Below, in pieces: positions 10,531 through 20,664 of a stretch of 64,000 nt of DNA. The stretch is taken from the NCBI GenBank assembly GCA_026315105.1, contig CM048748.1, forward strand, positions 479,597,150 through 479,661,149. The letters run 5' to 3'. The position numbers and the translations under genes were made by a program. The notes beneath the pieces were generated by a model. It saw only the letters and a list, made by a program, of their open reading frames with translations. It did no database searches and was not told the origin of the DNA. Position 1 is the first letter of the stretch. Every line of letters begins with the position of its first letter. The stretch comes from Locusta migratoria (Eukaryota; Arthropoda; Insecta; Orthoptera; Acrididae).

Positions 10531-10860
10531 CATTAATGATAAAGGTGAAGCATTGGATTAAAATTTGTGATGTGGACTTCCATGCTTATTAAGCAGACGT
10601 CTTACCGCTTTCGTTCAGTTTGTTCGTGCTTCTTCGTTGAATGGGTGGTTCAGCTTTTTTTATTACCAGGCGCGCTGAGCATACCACTAGACCACCGCAT
10701 CACTAGCGATTGAGGCGCCTCTGAATAGTCTAAGCACGATTTCCCTCCACGTCACAAACTGCAATTCAGCTTCTGTGTTCCTATGAAACACAAGAGGTCC
10801 GGGTTCCATTCCCCGCCGCATCACAAATGTTAATTCAATGCTTCACCTTTATCATTAATG
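10531..10860. mobile_element. 330-bp MITE with 47-bp terminal inverted repeats and rearranged tRNA-like parts
   Basis: Terminal inverted repeats lie at 10531-10577 and 10814-10860 (cattaatgataaaggtgaag and its complement). Inside, 10684-10694 read on the minus strand as the A-box-like tggtctagtgg, while a B-box-like ggttccattcc is on the plus strand at 10802-10812. The two halves of a tRNA-like unit therefore face opposite ways. No TSD is evident. Confidence 0.75.
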
Positions 10861-11221
10861 TCCAAATCGATATAGTTCTGACGCGGAGGAGGTACAGAGA
10901 TACAGGGACACATCAAATTTTAATAAACGTTATTAAAGGAAAAAAGCTAATATAGCATAATTTTTTTGAAGGTGGGAGAAGGTTAATGTAAAGACGGTTA
11001 ATTTTAAGTACGCACCCCGTGTATCAGTTTTGCTGCTCACATTCAGACGATAATTTGCGCTGAAATCGGTTGTACTTTACCGAGATCAAGCTTTTCTGTT
11101 GTTGATATTAAATCATTAATAAACAAAAATTTCAACAAAAAAGACTTTAAAAAACTATTCAGAAACAAATTAATATGCACTAAAAGTAATCAACTTACTA
11201 TTTCTACTCATCAATATGTAG

Positions 11222-11912
11222 GTACGTGCTATGTGTTTACCACGCAAGGAGATACGTAGGTACCTACCACTTTCTTTTTTTTTTATGGGACTTAACTATG
11301 GGGTCATCAGTCCGTAAACGTACAAACTACTTATGAACTAGCTACAACTAAGGACGGCACAAATATCAATGCCCGAGGGGGGATTCGAAACCCCGACCGT
11401 AGTGGCAGTGCAGACCGTGACTGAAGCGCCGCAGTCCCCTCGGCCACCGCGGCCGGCACCTACCACTATAAACATAACTCAACATATACCTATGAATAAC
11501 AAACAATGATCAAAATTTTTTTAGAGTTGTCGTAAGTAAAATGAAATGAACAATATTAGACTAAATTACAAGTCAATCAAGTTATTACGATAGTATAATG
11601 TAGTTACAAGTATTATTATGTCGATGTCAGGCAAGGAAACATCCGATCCGAATTCGGTCTCATTTTTGCTGGGTATACCGTATTGTTCCCTTGACTGACA
11701 CAGACTCCAAAAATAACATTAATTCTAACTACATTAGATTATCGTAATAACGTGATTGATTTTTAAGTAGTCAAATATTTTTAATTTCATTTTACTTATG
11801 AGAACTATAAAAAATATTTTGATCGTCGTTTGTTGTTCACAGGTATGTGTTCAGTTAAAGTGGGTAGGTACCTACCCAAATTCTAACGTGGTAAACACAC
11901 AGATCGTACCTG
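11222..11912. mobile_element. foldback element, arms about 200 bp, with a SINE inside one arm
   Basis: The left arm (11222-11271 plus 11458-11605) is an imperfect inverted repeat of the right arm (about 11709-11912). Shared blocks include tgtgtttaccacg, gtaggtacctacc, caacaaac.a.gatcaaaat and gttattacgat. The loop is about 100 bp and no ORF is present. The SINE at 11272-11457 interrupts the left arm, so it is younger. Confidence 0.75.
11272..11457 (-). mobile_element. tRNA-derived SINE, family A
   Basis: Minus-strand copy with a perfect 10-bp TSD acctaccact at 11262-11271 and 11458-11467. It lies in the left arm of the foldback element, and its target includes the local palindrome ggtacctacc. 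Confidence 0.92.
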
Positions 11913-12528
11913 TCTCAACAGAGCAAATCTACCTCGAGGACAATTTAAACGTGCGTCTTAAAATGAAATAAGTTTTGAACAGGTAATTACATGACCATAA
12001 CGACGTTAGGTGAGTGACTCAAATATCCGGAGAACCTATAAAAGATTCGGTACAGTATCGTTAATTTTCTCCTAAGAATGGAAGAGTTCCGTTATTTTGT
12101 CATCGGTCCGATAATCAGAACTGAACCAAAGTCTGATCAAACTACACTTGAAGATCATCCTTTCCAATGAAAAGAGAATCATCGAAATCGTCATGGAGTC
12201 ATTCATCGCGCACATACCTGTACTTAATGCATATTTAAGACTTGTATGGTTTTCTTATGGATGCCATGGTCAGAACTGGACCAAACTGAAATGGGACGAT
12301 ACGAGAAGCACTAGCTTTCAAAGAAAAAAAGAATGATCTAAATTAGTTCATGTAGTGGGGGGTTTTGAGGTAACAGCATAAAAAATTACAGTCGAATTGA
12401 GAACCTCTTTCTTTTTTGAAGTCGGTTAAAAACAGCTATTTCTTTCTTCATATACATTATTTCTGGGGGAGAGGGAACAGGCCCCAGCCCCTCCCCCCCC
12501 CCCCTCATACTGCATGAATCACCTAACT
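11913..12528. other. non-coding stretch
   Basis: No recognised gene. A 62-codon frame at 12148-12336 has no recognisable motif. A C-run sits at about 12491-12503 just before the next foldback element. Confidence 0.3.
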
Positions 12529-13395
12529 CTTGCACCGCAAATATTGCGGAAACGGAAAGTGCGACTGCTGTGCGGTTTTCAGAGAATGGATTGGTAATCT
12601 GGAGCTCGTATTTTTAGCCGACAAACAAATTGTAATATTACTTAGAACGTGTATTTTTAATGCAAGAATACAGTTTTTTTTTAATGGAACAATAGTTGAT
12701 TCTATCATGCACTGGAATTTTTGACACCAGCTGTGTACAAAGAATTATGAATGACATTTTTATCACGTTTAGTTTGGCACCTACAACCGTTCAAAGTTTC
12801 GGGGAGCGGAGCGGAGGCTGCAATAGCGTAACTGACTGGCCGAGTGGCTAGTCCCTGGGACACGGCCCACTGTCTCAAGACCGCCGGCCGCGGTGGCCGA
12901 GCCGTCTGCGGCGCGCCAGTCACGTTCTTCATAGCCACTACGGTCGGGGGTTCGAATTCCCCCTCGGGCATGGATATTTGTGCCGTCCTTAGTATTAGCT
13001 AGTTCATAAGTAGTTTGTAAGTTTAGGGACTGATGATCCCGTAGTTAAGTCCCATAAGCTCTACAAACATTTTTTGTCTCATGACCACCAGCCAGTCAGC
13101 TACGCTGTCGTAGCGTCTGCCCCCAAAGCTTTGAATGGTTGTAGCTGCCAATCTAAAAGTGATAAAAATTTCATTAAAAATTCTTTGTACACAGCTGTTG
13201 CCAAAAATTCCAGTGCGTGATAGAAACAACCATTATTCCGTTTGAAAAATTGTATGTTTGCATAAAAATACACTGTCTATGTATTTTTAAAATCTGTTTG
13301 TTGGCTAACAATACGAGTCCTTGACTAGCAGTCCAATCTGTGAAAACCTCACGTCAATCGCACTTTCCGTTTCCGCAATATTTGCGGTGCACTTG
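12529..13395. mobile_element. large foldback element (arms about 300 bp), copy 1
   Basis: Arms run inward from ttgcaccgcaaatattgcgg (from 12529) and from its complement ending at 13395. They can be followed through 'ggaacaat', 'tttttatcacgttt' and 'accgttcaaagttt' to a central unique segment of about 60 bp containing cacggcccactgtctca. A SINE occupies the centre (12883-13074); without it the element is about 660 bp. A second copy lies at 22486-23119 with its central segment in the opposite orientation. No transposase is encoded. Confidence 0.85.
12883..13074 (+). mobile_element. tRNA-derived SINE, family A
   Basis: Family A copy with a 12-bp TSD tgtctcaagacc (12871-12882) and tgtctcatgacc (13075-13086), one mismatch. 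It is inserted at the very centre of foldback copy 1. The A-box region has diverged to 'ggccgagccgtctgcggcgc'. Confidence 0.92.
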
Positions 13396-14250
13396 CCTCG
13401 TTCCGGGTGACCGAAGGCTACCACAGCAACTGATGACCGCTACTTATGGACTTGAGCCCTGTGGAATCCTGAGAGGAATATCGTCGTGTCGATTAATGAT
13501 TTTCGTGCGGCCACAGGAGACAGTCTGTCGTTTGAAAGTATACGGGGTAGGCTGCATGACACGCGTGGCGAGGTCCAGCTTTGATACTAAGACGCCGTGC
13601 AGCGGGGGACAGCGTGCCTCGTGGACCACTGAGAACTGGCATCGAGTGCTGTTCACACATGAGACTCGACCTGCCTTCAAGCAGACAATCGTCGCAGGCG
13701 TTTCTGGCGGCAGCCTGGTAGCGCTGTTGTACTGCTGTAGTTTAGAGGGGACCAGACCGCTCGGTCTCCAGTCTCTGGCAGCGCAGGCACGCCGTGCAGG
13801 CGGGCGGCGGCTGCCCGGTGGTTTGGGGCGTCGTCGTCTGGGATCAACGCACGCCTCTGGTGGCCGCAGAAGGCAGCCAAAGGGCTGCGCGGTTCCTCCA
13901 ACTACCGTCCAACCACGTCAGCAGCATTTCGGTGACGGATTCGTCTTAATGGACGACAGTTCTCGTGCTCATCGTTCACATCTTTAAATGCGTTTCTTCT
14001 GATGACGACATCGTAAGATTGGAAAGACCCGCATATTTACCATGACACTTATCGAACATGCCTGGGATACAGTGAGTAGAGCCGTTTCTGGACGACAAGA
14101 CCCACCAACCAGTCTGAGAGATCTCTCGCCGAATCACCGTTCAGGAATGATACAATCTGGACCAGCATTACCCACGGTTATGTACTAGACGAATTTTTTT
14201 AATAAAATATTGTCTTTGCATATTTCTATTCCATTTTTAATTGAAGTGTG
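13396..14250 (+). pseudogene. Tc1-like transposase pseudogene (DDE)
   Basis: The family is recognised from WHRVLFTHETR, FVLMDDSSRAHRS and LIEHAWDTVSRAVSGRQDP. In Tc1 transposases the first catalytic Asp lies in the 'FTDES' block; here it reads FTHET, so that residue is lost. The second Asp lies at about 13952-13957 and the Glu codon at 14054-14056, about 33 codons apart, fitting the DD34E type. The middle contains a GC-rich insertion of about 40 bp near 13785-13830 and several frameshifts. The 5' part is missing, cut at the border of the foldback element. The end carries 'tttaataaaatattg'. Confidence 0.82.
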
Positions 14251-14394
14251 ATGGAACATGTTTTTTATCTATGTATAAAACTCTTTAGGTATCTGTTCGT
14301 CGTTGAGTAGGAGCTCTTCTCGAAGCCAATGGTGAGCCGACATCTTACTATGAAGAATAAACAAATATTGTGTATGTGTTAGGTGTTATTTATT

Positions 14395-15925
14395 TGTTTA
14401 TCGTATGGCTTTACAACTGCAAGTGCAGCATTGACACCATAAATTTACATAACATAAGATATAAATAGAAATACACATATAAATTTACATAGTAATATGA
14501 ACAAAACAAACACCGGTGATTTTAAATGTAGTCAAAGCTGAAACAGAATGACAGCTACAATTGACTGCCAGACGCGACAGCCACCCACTAGCAGCAGGGC
14601 TGGCCTCCGTAAAGTGTCTCCAGTCACCACAGAATCTTTGCAGTGGGCAATCTTGCACTCACTGTATGTCGTAACGTTTGTTCGTCACTTTCACAGTCAC
14701 ACGTTGGCACCCCACCTGTACAGCATGGATTTAGTGCTTGCATGTCCAGTTCTCACAAGCTTAAGCTGACACCAGATTTTACGGGGAAGTTGAATTCCTG
14801 GGAGTCCTCTATGTTGTGTGGTTAATGTCACTATTGTTCCAGGATTTCTGGCAGTCATAGGTATTTCCTTGGGCAAGTTTCTGTCTTCTCATATTGGCGC
14901 TCTTGATTTGAGGCGATATCGACAGCGGTCATCTAGCACTTGGTGTACCGGTAGTACTCTTGCCTTATCTGGATTATTTATTTTTTGCCATTCCTGAATC
15001 GTTGCCTGCTATCTTCGGGTTTCAGGCGGGGTATTGTCTGAGAGGACATGAAGCCATTCTAGAGGTGTCGACTCTAATGTCCATCTTATCGTCCTCATGG
15101 CTTCTTTGAGCTGGACGTCAATCTTCTTTACGTGGGCACTCCAAGTGCACACAGGGGCACAGTACTCTGCCATGTGTGATATTGCTGCAGCACGTAGTGT
15201 ACTTGCATCCGGATGTTGTTTTGCGGGTTTTTAGTTTCTAGTTAGTTAGTTCCAGGGGTTCCTTGAAGGTAAGTGACCTGTCAAGAGTTATACCTAAATA
15301 TTCTGGAAATTTGTTGTGTTTAATTCGCTTTCCGCAGAAAGTAATATTTCGTTCTTTGCCTACTAGTCTGTTATTTAAATAGGAGGCGCAGGTCTGAGTT
15401 TTATTTGGGTTTGGGCACAGTCTCCATTTTAATAGTACTGCTTTAACACTTTTATGTCGGCAGTTAGAATTTTTTCGCCGGCCGCGGTAGCCGAGGGGAC
15501 TGAGGCGCTCCAGTCACGGTCTGCGCGACCACTACTGTCGGTGGTTCGAATCCCCCCTCGGGCATGGATATTTGTGCCGTCCTAGTTCGTAAGTAGTTCA
15601 TAAGTAGTTTGTAAGTTTAGGGCCTGATGACCCCATAGTTAAGTCCCATAAACTATACAAACATTTGAACAATTTGAATTCTTTCACCATCTTCTAGCCA
15701 TTCGCTTTGAGTAACTGTAGCCATGTCATCAGCGTAGCGAAACCTACGTGACTTAGTGTCTCTCATGTGAGTAATATAAACATTAAAAAGCAGTGGATCC
15801 TCGGGGGAGTCCGTTTTTTATTCTTTTTGACTTGCTACTCTGTGACACTTTGCAATAGTGGACTTTCAGCATTTTTTCCGGGTGTTCGTATTATGTTGTC
15901 GACCGCCTGTAGTTTGAAATCAAGT
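14395..15925 (-). pseudogene. Jockey-group-like non-LTR retrotransposon fragment, interrupted by a SINE
   Basis: Read on the minus strand from 15925 downward: NGLPRGS (RT block 4, near 15808), FRYADDMATVTQSEW (catalytic YADD, near 15730-15760), then after the SINE a post-RT region with MAEYCAPVCTW, EWLHVLS and a CDCGSDEQT segment close to the 3' end that suggests a Cys/His knuckle. Stops and frameshifts are present throughout. The same post-RT region occurs in the element at 54795-57010, so the two are probably one family. The clade is assigned only by general resemblance; R1 or CR1 relatives are possible. Confidence 0.75.
15477..15675 (+). mobile_element. tRNA-derived SINE, family A
   Basis: TSD gaattttttc (15467-15476) and gaattctttc (15676-15685), one mismatch. 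It separates the YADD block from the downstream part of the minus-strand LINE, giving the order LINE first, SINE later. Confidence 0.92.
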
Positions 15926-15929
15926 ACAT

Positions 15930-16371
15930 CCTTCCGGAGCAGGCGACTCGCAGAGCGTTAGCGCGGCGTGCAGGTGGGTGTTAGGCCGCAGTAGCTGGAG
16001 TGCTCCCGCTAGCAACAGTTCGCGCGTGTAATCCTGCGCCTCCAGAAGAAGCGGCGCCCAGAACTCGGCAAGTGCTCGCCTCGCCTCGCCTCGCGAAACA
16101 ATTTGCATGCTAATCTGCCGCCTGCCGCCTGCCGCCGGCACGCGTTGGGCCGCGCTGCAATTGCCGCGGCTAATTTCGGAAAACAGCGGGGCTGGGGGGA
16201 GGGGGGGGGGCGTGCCCCGCGCGACCCGCGGCACGCGAGGCCGCCACCGCCACCGGCCCCGGCTGCACGGACTTCTGCTACACTGCCAGATACCAGACGC
16301 TAGCTGCAAAGCGACGCTGGCCGCGCATTTATTTCGTTTTATCTTCTGTCAGATCTCTTCACCTACATCTA
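15930..16371. other. GC-rich island
   Basis: CpG-rich stretch with a G-run near 16197-16210 and repeated ctgccgcctgccgcc near 16117-16135. Long open frames on both strands reflect composition. No gene or known repeat is recognised. Confidence 0.4.
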
Positions 16372-17335
16372 CATGGGGTTCACTGCAAATCATATTTAAG
16401 TGCCTCGCAGAGGGTTCATCGAACCACCTTTATACTATTTATCTCCCATTCCATTCTCGAATAGCGCGCGGGAAGAAAGAACACTTGAATCTCTCCGCTC
16501 GAGCTCTGATTTCTCGTATTTTATTTTGATGATCTTTTATGCCTATGTAAGTGGTAGCCAACAATATATTTTCGCATTCGGAGGAGAATATTCGCGATTG
16601 GAGTTTCGTAAGTCGACCACGCCGCAACGATAACCACTGTTGTTGTAATGATTCCCATCCCAGATTCTGTATCATTTCCGTAACGCTGTCTCCCCTGTAT
16701 CGTGACAATACGAAACGAGCTGCCCTTCTTTGGACTCTTTCGATGTCCTCCGTCAAACCCACCTGATAAGGATCCGGGTTCTGCCAATAAAACGCAGTCT
16801 CTGGTTCGACTTTTCCGCGACATTATCTACGTGCTCTTTCCAGTTTAAGTCTTAAGAAATAGTAATTCGTAGGTACTTTGTGGAGTTTACGGCCTTCACG
16901 TTTGGTTGATTTATCTTGTAAACAAAGTTTAACGGCTTTCTTTTCGTACGCATGTGGACGACTTCAGACTTCCTATTGTTTATAGTCAACTGCCAATTTT
17001 TACACCATAGTGATATCTTATTCAGATAGTCCTGCAGGTGATTTTACTAGACAGTAAATGCCGGCGTCATCTGCAACAACCTAAGAGAGCTACTTAGATT
17101 TTCTCCCAAATCGTTTATGTGAATAAGGAACAGCAGAGAACCAATAACACTACCCTGTGGAACGTCCGATATCACCTCTGTTTTAGTCTATACCTTACCA
17201 TCGATTACTACAAACTGTGTCCTCTCCGGAAATCCCCTACCCAATCGCAAATTTGAAGCGATATATCATAAGCACGCAATTTGATTAAAAGCTGTTTGTG
17301 AGGTACGGTGGCAAAAGCCCTCTAGAAATCTCCCC
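16372..17335 (-). pseudogene. CR1-like non-LTR retrotransposon, 3' half
   Basis: Minus-strand order: a degraded RT region near 17170 (ISDVPQGSVIGSLLF-like reading), a tggtgtaaaaattggcagtt block, then a long intact frame at 16762-16439 with IERVQRRAARFVLSRYRG, LGWESLQ and FKCSFFPRAIREWNGR. That C-terminal text is typical of RT proteins of CR1/Jockey type. The 3' end carries 'aaccctctgc', 'cacttaaatatgatttgcag' and 'catgtagatgtag'. Frameshifts upstream of 16762 break the ORF. Shorter copies of the family lie at 27447, 27860, 44283 and 54495. Confidence 0.82.
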
Positions 17336-17371
17336 TCCTCTGTCCCTCAGCTCCTAACAACGGACATCCGG

Positions 17372-17700
17372 GTCCGGTGGCCTTGCGGTAAAATGCTCGA
17401 CTCGAAACCCAAGGGTCGTGGATTCGATACCAGGTCGGACCTCGAATGTTTTTAACTCTGCGTTTTAACCCATCCTTCACCTCTCAACGATGTGTGGAGT
17501 CGCCAGAAACGACACGTGGTTCGGATTCCACGTTAAGCTGCAGGTCCCCTTTCCTTTCCCTGGTTGGATAACTGGGGTAAGCTGGGGACACGCTAGTCGC
17601 CGGTGAGCCACACGACGTTATTATTGCTACAGCCCGGACTGCGGTCCTGTCCTCCGTCTCTCTCAGTTCATCTCTCCTCCCCATATATCTGAAAAATTCC
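17372..17700 (+). mobile_element. tRNA-derived SINE, family D
   Basis: A 69-nt tRNA-like head (17372-17440) has A box tggccttgcgg, B box ggattcgatacca and pairable ends (gtccgg against tcggac). The following body (gaatgtttttaactctgcgt and on to about 17700) is not shared with the other SINE families in the window. The head is closer to a class I tRNA because it lacks a long variable arm. The 3' limit is approximate. Confidence 0.65.
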
Positions 17701-17754
17701 ACGTATCTACGAATTTTCATGGCGTCGGGGGAAACTGAATCGAAATTTCAGGGT

Positions 17755-17912
17755 GTCTTGCTGAGGAATGCGCGGTTGTTCGCCATCGGAGGTTCGAGTT
17801 CTTCTCTGGCATGGATGTATGCGTATTGTCCGTAGTTTGAGTAGTTTATAAGCCTAGGGACTGATAGCCTCAGTAGTTAAGTTCCATACATGTACAAACA
17901 TATTAACATTTG
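17755..17912 (+). mobile_element. tRNA-derived SINE, family B, truncated
   Basis: Starts within the anticodon arm (gcgcggttgttcgccatcgg), with B-box-like ggttcgagttcttc and the tail 'actgatagcctcagtagttaag' to 'acaaacatattaacatttga'. The A box is missing. Confidence 0.75.
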
Positions 17913-18021
17913 ATTTTTGAAAATTATTGCAAGGTATCCTCCACCGTGCACCTTATCTCTTCCATTGTCACATTATGAATTGTGCTTCGGATAAATTAAA
18001 ATGCAGTGTTTTCTGTATTAA

Positions 18022-18816
18022 CACTCGCAATACTAAGGCATTTTCAGTAACATATAGTACCGGGGGGGGGGGGGGGGGAGGGGGGAGGGAATACTTTATG
18101 GCCTCCATAAAAAATTTAAAGAATAAATAATATTCACTAATTGATTTTGAATTACCTTAATAACGTACTTTTGAATCATCTATTAATGCATAATCAGGAT
18201 CAAGAACTTGTATACTTTATGTAAAACTGTTTTTAATCGTGCATGTCATATCTTTCACCTAATTATGTCTCTAATACTCCATCACTTTCCACATTCTCGC
18301 ACTCAACACATTCCTCTTCAGGTTCACTTACTAAATGGTTAGTTTCATCAAATTCTACCTCAAAATCTGTAGATTCTTCCAATATCTGCTATATTTCCCT
18401 GTCAGTAAGTGACTGTCGATACATTTTCAATTACCGTTGTATCTAACACTGGTTTAAGTGCCACAGAACGGGAAAGAACAAAGAACCAAAGGGAAATGAA
18501 TCATTATTGAGACCATTGTTGATGTCAACCCAGAGAAATAAAAAGTCCGTGTTTTGTAAAGTCACGTAATGTGTGGAGTTAGTGTAGTGTAGTGGGAAGT
18601 CGCATCTACTACCAAGGAGGCAGGGCGAACTTAAAATTTTCCGATTAAGCTTGAAAGAAAAATGTAAAACAATCTTACAATCTGGAAGAAGAGTCCATTA
18701 AAGACAATAAATATGTTTTTACAAAATTTTCATAAATAAAGTACCTGAGGAGATTTCAACATTTTCAAAGGGTGGGCATAAAAGACCCCCCTCTCCATCC
18801 CTTGATATTGCAAGGG
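18022..18816 (-). mobile_element. piggyBac-like element, internally deleted (795 bp)
   Basis: TTAA lies at both edges (18018-18021 and 18817-18820). The termini are inverted: cactcgcaatactaaggca at the left against cccttgcaatatcaaggga (complement of the right end), 14 of 19 identical. The similarity continues inward through G-rich tracts and a 'ctttatg' block. On the minus strand near 18425-18245 a short frame reads MYRQSLTDREI, then an acidic stretch (ESTDFEVEFDE, EPEEECVECENVES). An acidic N-terminus like this is seen in piggyBac transposases. The catalytic domain is absent. TTAA targets are characteristic of the superfamily. Confidence 0.62.
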
Positions 18817-18820
18817 TTAA

Positions 18821-20574
18821 TACAATAGACTAGGAATATCTTTAATTTTTTTTGATCAAAGAATTACATTTTACGTCATGGTTTCATGTACTACATATAT
18901 TTTGTACCGATTTATATCATCAGTTTTATTTTCTTGATTGTTAGCCCAGTGAGGTCAATAATACTAGAACAATATTCACCGCAGCAGCGAAGGAAAGACA
19001 ATGCGCTGCTAAAATGAAATACTCGCATTGTGATCGGCACTCGCGCTCGCAGCCCCGTATACGTAGCACGACGGCCAAGTCTGAAAGATTAAAGCATACT
19101 GAACCTCAATAACAATGCAAATTTCAGTGTTTATATCCGTAGTACTGTATAAAGCAGGTTTTAATACTTGTGTGGTCTATGAAAGGCACTGAGAGTTAAA
19201 CGGTTAATAAATTTTGCGTGAGCAACGATGTTTCTGTTGTTTGAAAGCTGTAGGGTGCAAAATGTGAAAAATTACATCAGCATGGGAATAGACCTGTAGG
19301 TTGGTGTGTCCCACGTACCCTCTGCCGTGCACTTTACGAAATCTGATTGTGATGTCGGTCCTGTTTTGAAGGTCAAAAGTGTAAAATTTCATCAGTATCC
19401 GAATTCAACTACAGACTGTTGTCCAAGTCTCTTCTAAACCACCCTCCGCCATGCTCCGTTCGAATTCCGCGTAGACTGTGTATCTTTCCTGTTGTTTTGA
19501 AAGTCAATCGAGCAAACTTTTACGCCGATGAATGCACCGTAAGGCAGCACGTAAGATACAAATCACATCCGACCACACCCATACAAAATTACCGAACTCG
19601 ATTATTAAGATTCTTCAGATCTTACTTCGCAATTTTCCCCATTTCTTTATTTTTGTTTGTCTATTTATTTTCCTAAACCACCCCTATGCAGAAGCTAACG
19701 GAACAAAATAAAAATTCTACACACCGATTAAGCCATTCCTGTGCTTTGGCGGGACTAACGCACATCGGTAGATTTTTCGTGTACAGAGATGAATTTCACA
19801 CGCGTGACCAAACCTACGGGACCGTTCTATCAGATATACCTACGTCGCCGTACCAAATAACAAGCACAGAACTCGCATGAATGCATGTTACCGTCACACA
19901 GTCTCACACATACAGCCGCGACACTGAATGCTGTGAAAGTTGTCACCGACATTTGAAACGACACGAGCGCTCCTAGCGGTGGGAAAGCCGCCGAAGAAGC
20001 GGTGTATGTAATTATTTTTGTACGTAATTAACAATATAGTTTTGCGTTGCAAGCTTTAGTAAAAATCAAGAGACATACATAACACGCAGATTAATGTAAA
20101 AACAGCGAATTTAACTGAGTCAGTGGTATAAACAACAACTTTGTCATGAACAAATATTTAAGAATATGTGTACATTTCTAGGTTATTCCGCTGAAAGGAA
20201 GTAAAATAAAAACATAAGAGAATAATAATTTTCTATCATCGTCTGTTGTTACTAGATGTGTATCAATTCTGTGTGGAGTCTAATGATTCGCAAATTTTTA
20301 CACCTCACTCGTCTTTCTTATACATGGATATTCTTTTGAGTGTAATTACTTTAGTTTAAAAAGCGACTGTTTTGATGATTCTTCCCGTTTATGGATCAAC
20401 TGTAGCTTAGATGGAAAACAGTTTGAATGCTTTTGTCGCTTCACCTCCAGGTGTGTGACGCTTTTCGTTGAGCTGCAGCTGTGGCGGCTGTTTGGTGCGT
20501 TAACACTGTAGTTGTACGCCTCCCACGTTCCAGCCTCATCGCGTTTACTGTAGTTGTAGCGAGCAAACATTGAC
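18821..20574. other. non-coding stretch
   Basis: No gene or repeat family is recognised. A minus-strand 76-codon frame at 20346-20576 and a plus-strand 85-codon frame at 19419-19676 have no recognisable domains. Confidence 0.3.
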
Positions 20575-20618
20575 ATATAAAAGCGACGTCTCTCTGATAT
20601 AAAAGCAACGTCTCTCTG
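20575..20618. repeat. 22-bp tandem duplication carrying TATAAAAGC and GACGTC-like motifs
   Basis: Copy 1 at 20575-20596 and copy 2 at 20597-20618 differ at one base (gcgacgtc against gcaacgtc). Each begins atataaaagc, which matches a TATA box, followed by a CRE-half-like acgtc and tctctctg. Whether either is used as a promoter cannot be seen. Confidence 0.6.
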
Positions 20619-20664
20619 CTAAAGGGCAGGTCTTCTGGTGTTGTCTAGACATTTTTCTATTTGT

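Noticed and set aside
13340..13987. 215-codon open frame as an intact gene
   Set aside because: It starts in foldback-element sequence and drifts in and out of the Tc1 transposase frame; the first catalytic residue is lost and the reading is frameshifted.
17372..17440. stand-alone tRNA gene at the family D head
   Set aside because: Stem pairing is imperfect and a SINE-like body follows; I keep it as a SINE head.
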